Shown piece after piece: positions 32,757-41,578 of a stretch of 64,000 bases of DNA. The position numbers were made by a program, and so were the translations under genes. This DNA comes from Streptomyces sp. NBC_00670. Lineage in GTDB: Bacteria; Actinomycetota; Actinomycetes; Streptomycetales; Streptomycetaceae. Numbering within the stretch: position 1 is the first letter of the stretch; each line of letters starts with the position of its first letter. The DNA lies in NCBI RefSeq assembly GCF_036226765.1, contig NZ_CP109017.1, forward strand, positions 5,767,001 through 5,831,000. Direction: 5' to 3'. Below the pieces are notes generated by a model. That model searched no databases. It was not told where the DNA came from and saw only the letters and a program-made list of their open reading frames with translations.

Positions 32757-33109
32757 GCCCGGCGGGACAACTGCGTCTGCTGCCCTGGGCCGGGCCGGAG
32801 GGCAAGCCGTGCTATCTCGCGGGCGAGGGGACTGGATACCTGTCCCGGCTCGCGGACAACATGGAGTCCGCCCAGATCGGTCTGGCCGACGAACTCATCC
32901 AGGAAGCCGGCCGGGTTCTGGACAAGCGCCAGTGGACGCAAGGTGAACTGCACCTGCTGACGGTCCAACTCACCGAGGCGCTGACCCATGTGCACCGGAT
33001 CGCGGTGAGCCGTGGCGAGCGCCTGCCTTCACCGGCTTACGAAGACCTCGACGCCATCGACGACGAGGACGACGAACCGGACGCCTCGCAACCGACTCAG
33101 CGCGCCTGA
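32750..33109 (+). CDS. Hypothetical acidic-tailed protein of XRE cassette
   Basis: The 119-residue protein starts MVSPAGQLRLLPWAGPEGKPCYLAGEGTGYLSRLADNMESAQIGLADELI and ends with the acidic stretch AIDDEDDEPDASQ. The core is helical. Similar proteins follow XRE regulators in Streptomyces, as I recall, without known function. It starts inside the stop of the preceding gene, so the two are coupled. Confidence 0.62.
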   Translation: MVSPAGQLRLLPWAGPEGKPCYLAGEGTGYLSRLADNMESAQIGLADELIQEAGRVLDKRQWTQGELHLLTVQLTEALTHVHRIAVSRGERLPSPAYEDLDAIDDEDDEPDASQPTQRA

Positions 33110-33223
33110 CCCGGCCACCGCCGTACGCGTTTCCGTTCCCGCCGGGCAACTGTCGCGCCCTGGCCGGAGCGGATCACACCCTATGAGCTCGTAACACGAT
33201 TTTGTTGAAGTGGCCCGGTAGGC

Positions 33224-33960
33224 CGTGACTGATGTGAGGAGCCAGCCGTTCGGGAGTGGGGCGAGTACTTGGCCGTGGATCGTGGACGATGACCTGTGGG
33301 CGATGATTGAGCCACTCCTGCCGCCCGTTCTGAGCGGGCTCCGAGCCCGAGCCCGGTGCCGGACCGGCTGTGCCTGCTAGGCATCCTGTACGTGCTGCAC
33401 AACAACATCTCCTGGCAACTATTGCCCCCGGAGCCGGGCTTCGGCTCCGGCCAGACCTGCTGGCGGCGCCTCGAGCGATGACAGCAGGCCGGAGCCCTCG
33501 ACCAACTGCACCAGATCCGCTTGCCAAGCTGAATGCGGCCGATGAGCTGGGCTGGTCCAGGGTATGCGTCGACGGTTCCCACGTCTGCGCCAAGAGAGGG
33601 AAGCCGGCACCGGTCGACCGGCGGAAGACGGGCAGCGAACACCATCTGATTTGTGACGGATGTGGCGCCTCGTTCGGGGCCATCACCGCAGCGGGCGGCG
33701 TCAACGACATCACCCAGACCCTCGCCCTGGTCGACGGCATCCCACCCGTCGTGAACTGCGCAAGCGCCGGGCCGTGCCGATCGTCTCCCGCAAGGGCCCC
33801 GAACATCAAGGGCCTGGGCGAGCTCCGCTACGTCGTTGAGTGAACCTTCGTCCTGCTCAATCAACCTCACCACAAAAATCAGCGAGCCCAATGGCGACAA
33901 CGTCTCCCTTTGCGTGGTCCCCGCGGGCTGGCATTTTGCTCAACTACTTCCGGCAAGCTA
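33224..33960 (+). pseudogene. Decayed IS5-type transposase
   Basis: Several frames together give a transposase. 33224 onward reads WIVDDDLWAMIEPLLPP. A second part reads ILYVLHNNISWQLLPPEPGFGSGQTCWRRLE. A third reads LGWSRVCVDGSHVCAKRGKPAPVDRRKTGSEHHLICDGCG..GGVNDITQTLALVDGIPPV and APNIKGLGELRYVVE, then a stop in place of the Gln before TFVLLNQ. The first catalytic Asp region (VDGSHV) survives. At least two frameshifts and two internal stops make it inactive. Terminal repeats were not recognised. Confidence 0.85.
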
Positions 33961-33964
33961 CGTG

Positions 33965-33997
33965 AAGAGCCCCGCGCGACCTCCCGGCGGGGCTCTT
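33965..33997. terminator. Terminator of the toxin-immunity operon
   Basis: AAGAGCCCCGC (33965-33975) and GCGGGGCTCTT (33987-33997) form a perfect 11-bp stem. It lies 24 bp past the stop of the leftward immunity gene. Confidence 0.75.
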
Positions 33998-34020
33998 GAC
34001 GAGACATTTGCAGGAACAGT

Positions 34021-34446
34021 TTATTCGCTAGCGCGCCGCGCCTGCTCCCGAACCTCTACGGGCAACACCTCAGAGTTTTGCATTTGCCTGAGAATTTTTC
34101 GCACGACATCTTGGTTGAAGTCCTTTCGGTGAGACATTTCAATCACCCACGGAGCGGCCACTTGCATCCAGTACGAGCGGCCAGACTTCCACGCCGACTC
34201 GACCGTCAACTCAATTAGCCTCTCAGGAGTTGATATGTCGCCCTGGCCGAGTTGCTCCCACGAGTCGGAGAATTCAGTCAAGGATTCAGAGAGGTCACGC
34301 TCCATGTAGGGCCACATGGGAACGAACCCGGAGCCCGTAAGGGCAGCACGCCCTTCCGATTCCACGCCGACCCCAATGCGGCCGTCAGGCATGATACCGA
34401 TCCATGCCCCGTCTCCTCGGTACATCACCGGAGTCCAGTTACTCAT
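34021..34446 (-). CDS. Candidate immunity protein of the Rhs toxin
   Basis: The 141-residue, cytosolic, acidic-to-neutral protein begins MSNWTPVMYRGDGAWIGIMPDGRIGVGVESEGRAALTGSGFVPMWPYMERDL. I do not recognise the family. Its ATG is one base past the toxin stop codon, and a terminator follows. Position directly behind the variable C-terminus of a polymorphic toxin is the rule for cognate immunity genes. Codon use is less GC-biased than in the core genome (ATT, TCA, GAA codons), as in the toxin tip. Confidence 0.65.
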   Translation of the reverse strand: MSNWTPVMYRGDGAWIGIMPDGRIGVGVESEGRAALTGSGFVPMWPYMERDLSESLTEFSDSWEQLGQGDISTPERLIELTVESAWKSGRSYWMQVAAPWVIEMSHRKDFNQDVVRKILRQMQNSEVLPVEVREQARRASE

Positions 34447-34447
34447 C

Positions 34448-37400
34448 TCAACCCCATTGCCTGTAGTCGAAGTCGACGCCTCGATCGCTCATGAATGTTT
34501 GGAACTGCTGGCGTGTGGTGTCCGTCCATCTATGGCCGTAGTGACCGCTATTTTCCGTGAACACCAGGCGTCCGTTGTCTCGGAAGAGTGTGCCTCCCAG
34601 AACTGTCCCTCTATCCATCCCCGCCTTCTCCGCAAGCTGCTCATGCGGGCTGAGGCCCCCGGGAATGCGCTCACGATCACCTGCCAGGAATCTTCCCGTG
34701 CTCGCATCGAAGACAAATTCTGTCTCAGGCTTCGTAGAGGTGAAAGAGGCCAGGGCGTCAGCAGTTCCCCCGCCCGGCCCCAGCTCAATGTCTCCACAGG
34801 CGTTATGCACCAGCACCGGCGTCTGCCCAGCGAGTACATAGTAGGTGTGCAGTTCCAGCACCGTCAGGTTGTACATGTCGGCGGAGCCGCGGTGTGCCGT
34901 TACGGCGGCGACGTCCACGTGGTGGTTCGTCGCGGTGATGAGCTGATGGCCCGGGGTGAGTTGGGCCGCAGGTATCCATGCCTGCGCCGTTTCGTCCCAG
35001 AAGGGATGGCCGGAGGTCGTGTGCAGGGTGCTCGTCTTCCCCTTGGGGCTCCGGATCTTCAAGTCGATGAGGTCGCTGTCATGGTGGACCAGCCGAGCGG
35101 TGACCCTTCGTGCTCCTTGGTGGTGTCCGCTTCGGGGATCGGCTGCTTCGACCTGGTCGCCGGGCTTCACCTTGCTGATCGGCTTGGTTCGTCCGTTCTT
35201 CAGGAGGACCTTGGTGTCCGCCTTGAAGCTGCAGATCAGTCCGAGAGATCTAAGGGCAGAGGCGCTTTCCGGCGCTGCTTTCTCCGCCATGGACAGGAAC
35301 CGGGCACTGGCGGCCACTCGTCCTATTCCCCAGCTTGCGACGGTCAGCAGGTCGGTGATGATCGCTTCCGTGCAGTCGCCGCGCCCAGTGATGCAGTGGA
35401 TGTTGGCCTTGACTCCGAACGGATCGTTCTGCTCCTGACCCCACAGGCCGGCCTTGGCAGTGGTTCGGCAGAAGGCGTCGTATTGCTTGGAGGGGCCTGG
35501 CGAGCTGGAGCAGATATTGTTGACCCACTTCTGGAACCGGTAGGCGTAGGTGTCCTGGTCTGCGTCCAGAGCCGCGTAAAAGCTGAGTTCTTTGAACTCC
35601 GGAACTCTGATTCCGTTGATCCGGGGCTGGCCGTCGGAGTATCGGCCGACGCCCGCGGTGCTGCTTCCGTCACCGCCCGAACTCTTTTTACCCGTGTTGT
35701 TTCCGACGATGAACGGACCAGAGTCAATTCGGTCCAGCTGCCCGTTGCCATCGCTGTCTATCCTGCACGGGCCGTCGCCGCAGTGTTCCAGCAGACCACT
35801 CGGGTCTGATCGTGTGACGGGGCTGTTGCTGCTGTAGCTGTATCCGTTGATCTGCTGGGGGTCGGCAGGGTCGATGATTGGGTCGGCCGAGATGAAGCGG
35901 CCTGTCTGCGGGTCGTAGTCACGTGCGCCCAGGTGGGTCAGTCCGGTGGCGGCGTCCTTGATACCTCCGACAAAGCCCTTCTGGCCCGGCCAGTTCGAGG
36001 GCTCTGTGCCGCGTGGTGCTCCGAAGGGTGTGGCTCGACGCTGTTGTTCGGTCAGGTCGGTGGCGTCGATGGCGAGCTGGGATGTGCCCTGATGGTCACC
36101 GATGAGGAACGTCAGTTCCTTGTCGTCGGTACGGACTGCCTGGTTGCCACCGCCGAGGTCGTAGTAGCGGGTGGCCTTCGGAGTGGTGGAGCCCTTGGTG
36201 AGGGTGAGCTGTGTGGAGCCTAGATAGAGGGTGGCTTCGTCGGTGCCGCGGCTGATGAGGCGGTTGCCGTCCGCGTCGTAGACGTACGAGGTGGTGGCGG
36301 TACCTCCGTTGCCGTCGTCGGCAGTGACCTTGGCGAGGTGACCTTCGGAGTCCCAGTCCAGGGTCTGTGTGTTGCCTCCGACCGTGCGGGTGTGGGTATT
36401 ACCCGCGGCGTCGTAGGTGTAGCTGTTCGTCGCGACACCTGTGGGGCTGCTGATGTCGACCTGGGTGAGGCCATGGGGCCGTATCGCGCCTGCGGACGGG
36501 AAGGTGTAGGTGCTCGTGACGTCCTTGACCGCGTCTCCCGAGACGGCATGGGTGGTTTCGGTCTTGCGGTTGCCGACAGTGTCGTAGGACAAGGATTGCC
36601 AATACGGTGCCGGGCCGCCCAGGGCGTCGGCGTTCGGTGTGTCGACGCATGTCTCGGTGGGCTGTGCCCATGCCTCTGTCAGACGGCCGAGGTAGTCGTA
36701 GAGGTAGCACTGGTTGTCGGTGCCGTCGCGGGAGACGTCCTTGATCGAGGTGATGTTGCCGGCCTCGTCGTACGCGAATGTGGCGGCCTTGTCTGTTCCG
36801 GCGACGTCCTGTCGCCGGACAGTGGAGGTGGCTGGGCGCTGGGTGCCCCACTGGTAGGTGTTGGTGACTTGAGTGGTCTTGGAATCCCGGGCCTGAAACG
36901 CGTACTGCAGGGGTTTGCCGGTGTAGTCGTAGATGGTGTCGGCGACGTAGGTCTCGTTGCCGGTGCCGTCCAGCTTCTTGACGCGCATCATGTCGTCGTA
37001 GGTCGGAGTGAGAACCTCGCTGCTGAGGCCGCCGGCGGCAGGGTAGCTGGTCGACTGGATCGTGCCGTCCAGGTTGTACTTGGTGTTCGACTGGTACGAC
37101 CCGGCCAGCTCGTTTTCGGCTGCCGGAATGCTGACGGTGGTGCGAGTCGGGCGGTACAAGTTGTCGTAGAGGCTGTAAGCAGTGGTGTAGGCGCTTCCGG
37201 CTGCGCCCCCGACGTAGCGAGTCGCGGAGGCAAGTTGTCCTTCGTAGCCGGTCGGGTCCCACACATGCCTTGTGAGCAGCGGTTCGGAGGCGCTGGGTCC
37301 GTCGTGCGTCTCCGTCTCGCGGCCCAGTCCGTCGTAGACGTGTGTGATGGTCCTGCCACGGGAGTCCGTGGTTGAGGTCAGGTAGCCGCGGTCGTCGTAG

Positions 37401-40400
37401 CGCGAATCCGTGTGTCCCTTGTCCGGGTCGTCGCTGCTGATCTGGTTACCGTGCTGGTCATAAGCGTAGGTCCACTTGTTGCCTGCCGGGTCGGTCAACC
37501 GGTGCAGCTTGCCGGTGCGCTGGTCGTAGTCGTAGTGAGTGGTGTCCGCGGCGCCCGTGGGCGTATCACCGTGGTATTGCAGCAGATCCGTGGTTCGGCC
37601 GCGGGCGTCACTGACCGTGGTGCTGGGCGTGGCGCCGTGGGGCGGCGTGACCGAGATGCGGTCGCCGCCGTAGGTGGTGAGGGTGGTGGACAGTACCTTG
37701 CTGTCGCTGCCACCGTCGGCGTCACCCGCCACCTGCTGGGACTTGGTGACGCGGCCGAGACCGTCGTAGGTGTTCCAAGTCTGCGTCTGGACGGACAGTT
37801 GCTCGTTGAGGTCGAGCAGGCTCGTGGTGGGTGCGCTGGGGTTGTAGTAGGCGGCGAACTGTTTGGCCGTCAGGCCGCGTTCGTCGTAGAAGTTGTCGGT
37901 GAGTAGGCGGCCTCCGTTGGGGCCCGGGACCTGGGTCTGTCGGGCACGGAGGAAGCCGTCGTAGAGGGTGTAGCTGGTGCGCTGGGTACCGTCGTTTTTG
38001 AGTGTCTTGGTGCCCACCGCCACAGGCCCGTTGCCATCGGTGCTGTACGAGAACGCGTAGTTGGGGGTGTCGCTGTTGGCCTTGGAGCGGTTGGGCAGCC
38101 AGATCTTCAGCTTCCGGCCGAGCGCGTCGAAGGCGGTGTCTGTACGTTTGCCGTTGGTGTCCGCAACGCTCACCGGCAGACCACGTATCGTGTCGTAGGT
38201 CGTGGTGGTGGTCTGCGCAGTGGCCGCGTTGGTGGTGGCCGGCGGCGTGGTGACGGTCACGCTGGTGGCGAATCCGGCAGTGGGGCTGTAGGCCGTGGTG
38301 GTGGTACGCCCGTCCGTGCGCGCTGTACGTACGGGCGCACTGGTTTCGGTCGCGGTGACGGTGGCACTGATGTCTTTGCTGTTCAGCTGGCGACCGTAGT
38401 TGTCGAAACTCAGCTCGGATTCGAGGTAAGTGGCCGTCGTGCCGTCATGCGACTTCAACGTTGCGGTACGTGTCACGTCACCCTTGGTCGGTGCCGCGCC
38501 GTAATCCTGTCCGTCGTAAGCCGTGCGGATGTCGGAGACAACGTACTTGGAACGGTCCGGGGAGTCGGCGCAGGAGGCTGCAACGGTTTCAACGCGAGAC
38601 GGCGCGTCGAATATCCAATTGGTGGTGTTGTCGGTGTAGGTGGTGCGGGTGCATTGATTGTCGGCGGACGTGGAATTGTCGCCGTAGTCATCGACTTCCT
38701 TGACTCGCCCCGTCACGTTTTCGTGCCGCATGTGGGTGGAAGTGATGCGCCATTTGGATCCCGCACCGTCGTCGAGCGAGGTCCACTGCTTTTCCTCGGC
38801 GGTGCCGCTCAGGTTGGCGGTGGTAGTGCCCCACGAGCGAACCCGTTTGGCTGTCTCATAGTGCCAGGGGGTGTTGACCGCCTTGCCGAGAATCTTTCCG
38901 TTGGGTCCGCTGTAGTTTTCGGTCTTGTATTCGTAACCGGCGGCGGACTCGTGGTCGGTGATGGTGCCGCCGGCGTCGTCCGGGACCGTGACGGACTTGG
39001 TGCCCCCAGTGGGAGATTTCTTGTCTCCGTCCATGCCGCGGAGGAAGTAGTGGTCGGTCTGTGTTTTCATGCCGACCGGGTCATTTCCTCCGGTCTGGAC
39101 GCGAACATGGGTGTAACCGCGGTACGTCGACCAGGTTTTGTACTTCTCCTTCGTGATCCCTTCATCGTCGTCATAGTGCCAGGCCGCACCGTCAAGATAG
39201 GAGTAGCGGGTAACCATTGGCGGAGAAGACTTGGTGCGGTCGGTTTGGGTGACCTGGTCGACGACGTACTTGTTGAACCACTGCAAAGTAGGGTCGCTGT
39301 CGCCTTGTTTCGTGTAGTAGACCGGGTAGCAGCGGGTCGTGTTGGTCTGCGGCGACGGCAGATCGTCGGCGTCACACGTGGCGGTGGAGTACGCCACATC
39401 GACCTGTCCACCAGATTCGTCCGCGATGGTGGCCAGGCGCTCCTTGATGAACGGTGCTGTGTCGTCGCCTGAGATGTCGAGTCGGTTCGTGCGTTGGTCG
39501 TAGCCGAACGTGACCTTGGGCAGAGCGATGTGGGGAGAGGCCGATTCACCGGTGTGCTGGATGGAGTCCAGAAGCAACTGGTAGTCGATGTCGGCCATGC
39601 CCCAGCGGTGCTGCAACGCCCAGGAGTCGACCGGCGCATACGTGGCATTGCTCTGCAGCACCTCGGTCGTGACGCCAGTCAGCCGTTTGCGTGTCCAGAA
39701 GGTCGGCGAGGCAGCCTTGGTGCAGTCCGCACCTGAAGTGCAGCGCAAGTCCCACGGGGTGTCGTACCAGTAGAAGGACTTGTCGTCGATCGTCGAAGCG
39801 TCGCAGGTCACTCCCGATTCGGGGAGGCAGCGTTCGGCCGAGGTGAAGTCGACCTTGGCGAGCGCTTTGGTGTCGTACATCGACGACGACTTCAGGCCAT
39901 ATTCGATCCGGTCCAGATAGCCGCCGCGCTCGTAGGCTGTCTCGTCCGCCGCTGTGAGGTTGCGCGCGTAATAGTTGGTTTCCTTGGTGTAGTAGTAGGC
40001 GATCGCATTGCCATGGACATCGACGGCGTAGTCGAGGTTCCAGCTCCACGCCTGCTGACACCAGGAGTCGGAAAAAGTCGAACCGTGGCAGGGTTCGCCT
40101 TCGTCGTCGCCGTACACCGGGGCCGTCCATGTGGAGTCGGTAGTTTCATCACCGTTCGTCCAGCCGGGCAGCTTGTTGTAGCCGAAGTAATAGCGCGTGC
40201 CGTCGGTGGTGGTGACGCGCCAATATTCGTCGTTGTGAGCGCCGTTGGAGCGAACATTGTCGGAACTGCCGTAAATTCGATCGACCTTGGTTCCGTCATC
40301 GCCTTCGAGTTTGAAAGAATTAGCCCCCGTTGCGATCAATTCGCCAGAATGCCCGTTGAAGGACAGTGTCGCGTTGTCATAGGCCCAGCACAGATCTCCG

Positions 40401-41428
40401 GGCTTCTTTCCGTCTGTATGGGTGACACCGTCGTCGGCACACGGCTTGTAGGTGCGTTGGATGGAGCCTGGCCACAGGCTGAACCCATCTCCTACCCAGG
40501 ACGCCTGGTTGTTGCTGTTCGAGGTGCGTCCATCAACACCCCCGGAGGAGTACGACAACTGCACCTGTGGCACGAACTCCCCGGGCACGGCCGGCAAGCT
40601 CATGGGATACGACCAGGAGAAGTCTCCTGTGCTTAGATTGATGTTCCACGCAGAAGAGGCTGACAGTTGGCTGGCCGAGTAGTCGCCATGGTCGCTGGAG
40701 GAACCGGCAGTGGCGGCCAGCACCAACGGCTTGGCCGCGCCGCCCTCAGTAGAGGTCGGCGACAACATAGTATCGGCGGTCAATGTGTGCGCCGTAGCGT
40801 CATTGTCTGTAGCCAGAGGCGTGGCTGTGGCACATTGTTTCTTGCCGGGGGCAATGGCTGCGCAGGCAGGCAGGCGTACGAGCTTCAGGCGGGCGGCGTA
40901 TGCACCGCCGTACGCTTGCGCGAACTCGGTGTAGTCCACGGTTACCCTGGCCCGGCCAGGCTGCGCGTCCGGTTGAGGCTGAAGGGTGAACATCAGGCCG
41001 TTGATACCCGCACGCCGGCTGGTCTTCGCGTCAAGGACACGGACGGTGGCCTTTCCGCTGAAGGACGTGCTGGGTGCCTTCCCCCTCTTTCCAGTGGTCC
41101 TGGCGTCGGCCTTCGGCGGAGCCAGGGCAATGGGCAATTGTCCCGCGCGAGCCGGTGTCTTGACCCCGTCCGAGAGGGTAGCGGTGGCCGAACCGGGCTT
41201 GGCCCAGGCGTGCTTGGGTGCGGCTTTCGGGACCCGGGGGCCCTCGCTCCTGCGCGGCGTCATCTTCACCCCGTGCCCAAGCAAAGGGCGCTCTGATACA
41301 GGGGGTTTGGCCAGGGTGCTCACCTCGGCCGTGGCCGTCGCCGTGGCCTGGAGGAGGGAGCTGACCAACACTGTCGAGATGGCGAACGCGATTCTGCGGC
41401 GTATGTGCCGGCTGTTTCTGCCTGCCAC
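34448..41428 (-). CDS. Rhs/YD-repeat polymorphic toxin with Hint domain and Ntox43-like tip
   Basis: This secreted protein of about 2326 residues has a signal peptide (FAISTVLVSSLLQATATATA), a beta-rich SpvB-like N-terminal half, many YD repeats (YDGLGRVTKSQ, YDQHGNQISSDD) and the Rhs core RDYDPQTGRFISADPIIDP ending DPSG near residue 1878. A Hint self-cleaving domain follows (about 2066-2210; CSFKADTKVLL start, VLVHNA end). The 116-residue tip contains ETEFVFDASTGRFLAG, GLSPHEQLAEKAG and FTENSGHYGHRWT, resembling toxin 43 domains. Hint probably frees the tip. GTG 41428 behind GAGGGG is preferred over ATG 41452. Contact-dependent antagonism is the family role; the tip activity is unproven. Confidence 0.9.
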   Translation of the reverse strand: MAGRNSRHIRRRIAFAISTVLVSSLLQATATATAEVSTLAKPPVSERPLLGHGVKMTPRRSEGPRVPKAAPKHAWAKPGSATATLSDGVKTPARAGQLPIALAPPKADARTTGKRGKAPSTSFSGKATVRVLDAKTSRRAGINGLMFTLQPQPDAQPGRARVTVDYTEFAQAYGGAYAARLKLVRLPACAAIAPGKKQCATATPLATDNDATAHTLTADTMLSPTSTEGGAAKPLVLAATAGSSSDHGDYSASQLSASSAWNINLSTGDFSWSYPMSLPAVPGEFVPQVQLSYSSGGVDGRTSNSNNQASWVGDGFSLWPGSIQRTYKPCADDGVTHTDGKKPGDLCWAYDNATLSFNGHSGELIATGANSFKLEGDDGTKVDRIYGSSDNVRSNGAHNDEYWRVTTTDGTRYYFGYNKLPGWTNGDETTDSTWTAPVYGDDEGEPCHGSTFSDSWCQQAWSWNLDYAVDVHGNAIAYYYTKETNYYARNLTAADETAYERGGYLDRIEYGLKSSSMYDTKALAKVDFTSAERCLPESGVTCDASTIDDKSFYWYDTPWDLRCTSGADCTKAASPTFWTRKRLTGVTTEVLQSNATYAPVDSWALQHRWGMADIDYQLLLDSIQHTGESASPHIALPKVTFGYDQRTNRLDISGDDTAPFIKERLATIADESGGQVDVAYSTATCDADDLPSPQTNTTRCYPVYYTKQGDSDPTLQWFNKYVVDQVTQTDRTKSSPPMVTRYSYLDGAAWHYDDDEGITKEKYKTWSTYRGYTHVRVQTGGNDPVGMKTQTDHYFLRGMDGDKKSPTGGTKSVTVPDDAGGTITDHESAAGYEYKTENYSGPNGKILGKAVNTPWHYETAKRVRSWGTTTANLSGTAEEKQWTSLDDGAGSKWRITSTHMRHENVTGRVKEVDDYGDNSTSADNQCTRTTYTDNTTNWIFDAPSRVETVAASCADSPDRSKYVVSDIRTAYDGQDYGAAPTKGDVTRTATLKSHDGTTATYLESELSFDNYGRQLNSKDISATVTATETSAPVRTARTDGRTTTTAYSPTAGFATSVTVTTPPATTNAATAQTTTTTYDTIRGLPVSVADTNGKRTDTAFDALGRKLKIWLPNRSKANSDTPNYAFSYSTDGNGPVAVGTKTLKNDGTQRTSYTLYDGFLRARQTQVPGPNGGRLLTDNFYDERGLTAKQFAAYYNPSAPTTSLLDLNEQLSVQTQTWNTYDGLGRVTKSQQVAGDADGGSDSKVLSTTLTTYGGDRISVTPPHGATPSTTVSDARGRTTDLLQYHGDTPTGAADTTHYDYDQRTGKLHRLTDPAGNKWTYAYDQHGNQISSDDPDKGHTDSRYDDRGYLTSTTDSRGRTITHVYDGLGRETETHDGPSASEPLLTRHVWDPTGYEGQLASATRYVGGAAGSAYTTAYSLYDNLYRPTRTTVSIPAAENELAGSYQSNTKYNLDGTIQSTSYPAAGGLSSEVLTPTYDDMMRVKKLDGTGNETYVADTIYDYTGKPLQYAFQARDSKTTQVTNTYQWGTQRPATSTVRRQDVAGTDKAATFAYDEAGNITSIKDVSRDGTDNQCYLYDYLGRLTEAWAQPTETCVDTPNADALGGPAPYWQSLSYDTVGNRKTETTHAVSGDAVKDVTSTYTFPSAGAIRPHGLTQVDISSPTGVATNSYTYDAAGNTHTRTVGGNTQTLDWDSEGHLAKVTADDGNGGTATTSYVYDADGNRLISRGTDEATLYLGSTQLTLTKGSTTPKATRYYDLGGGNQAVRTDDKELTFLIGDHQGTSQLAIDATDLTEQQRRATPFGAPRGTEPSNWPGQKGFVGGIKDAATGLTHLGARDYDPQTGRFISADPIIDPADPQQINGYSYSSNSPVTRSDPSGLLEHCGDGPCRIDSDGNGQLDRIDSGPFIVGNNTGKKSSGGDGSSTAGVGRYSDGQPRINGIRVPEFKELSFYAALDADQDTYAYRFQKWVNNICSSSPGPSKQYDAFCRTTAKAGLWGQEQNDPFGVKANIHCITGRGDCTEAIITDLLTVASWGIGRVAASARFLSMAEKAAPESASALRSLGLICSFKADTKVLLKNGRTKPISKVKPGDQVEAADPRSGHHQGARRVTARLVHHDSDLIDLKIRSPKGKTSTLHTTSGHPFWDETAQAWIPAAQLTPGHQLITATNHHVDVAAVTAHRGSADMYNLTVLELHTYYVLAGQTPVLVHNACGDIELGPGGGTADALASFTSTKPETEFVFDASTGRFLAGDRERIPGGLSPHEQLAEKAGMDRGTVLGGTLFRDNGRLVFTENSGHYGHRWTDTTRQQFQTFMSDRGVDFDYRQWG

Positions 41429-41578
41429 GCTTGTTCCCCTCACTGGCGTCATGCCCTGCCATGTACGTCACACGGGCCCCGTCGGACGGGGGTGGCCGGA
41501 CGGCAGCCTGCTGTCGCTGTCGGCCTGGGAGGTCCTGTGCGGGAGGCCAGTGCAGCGTCGCCTCCCGCCACCTGCGTA

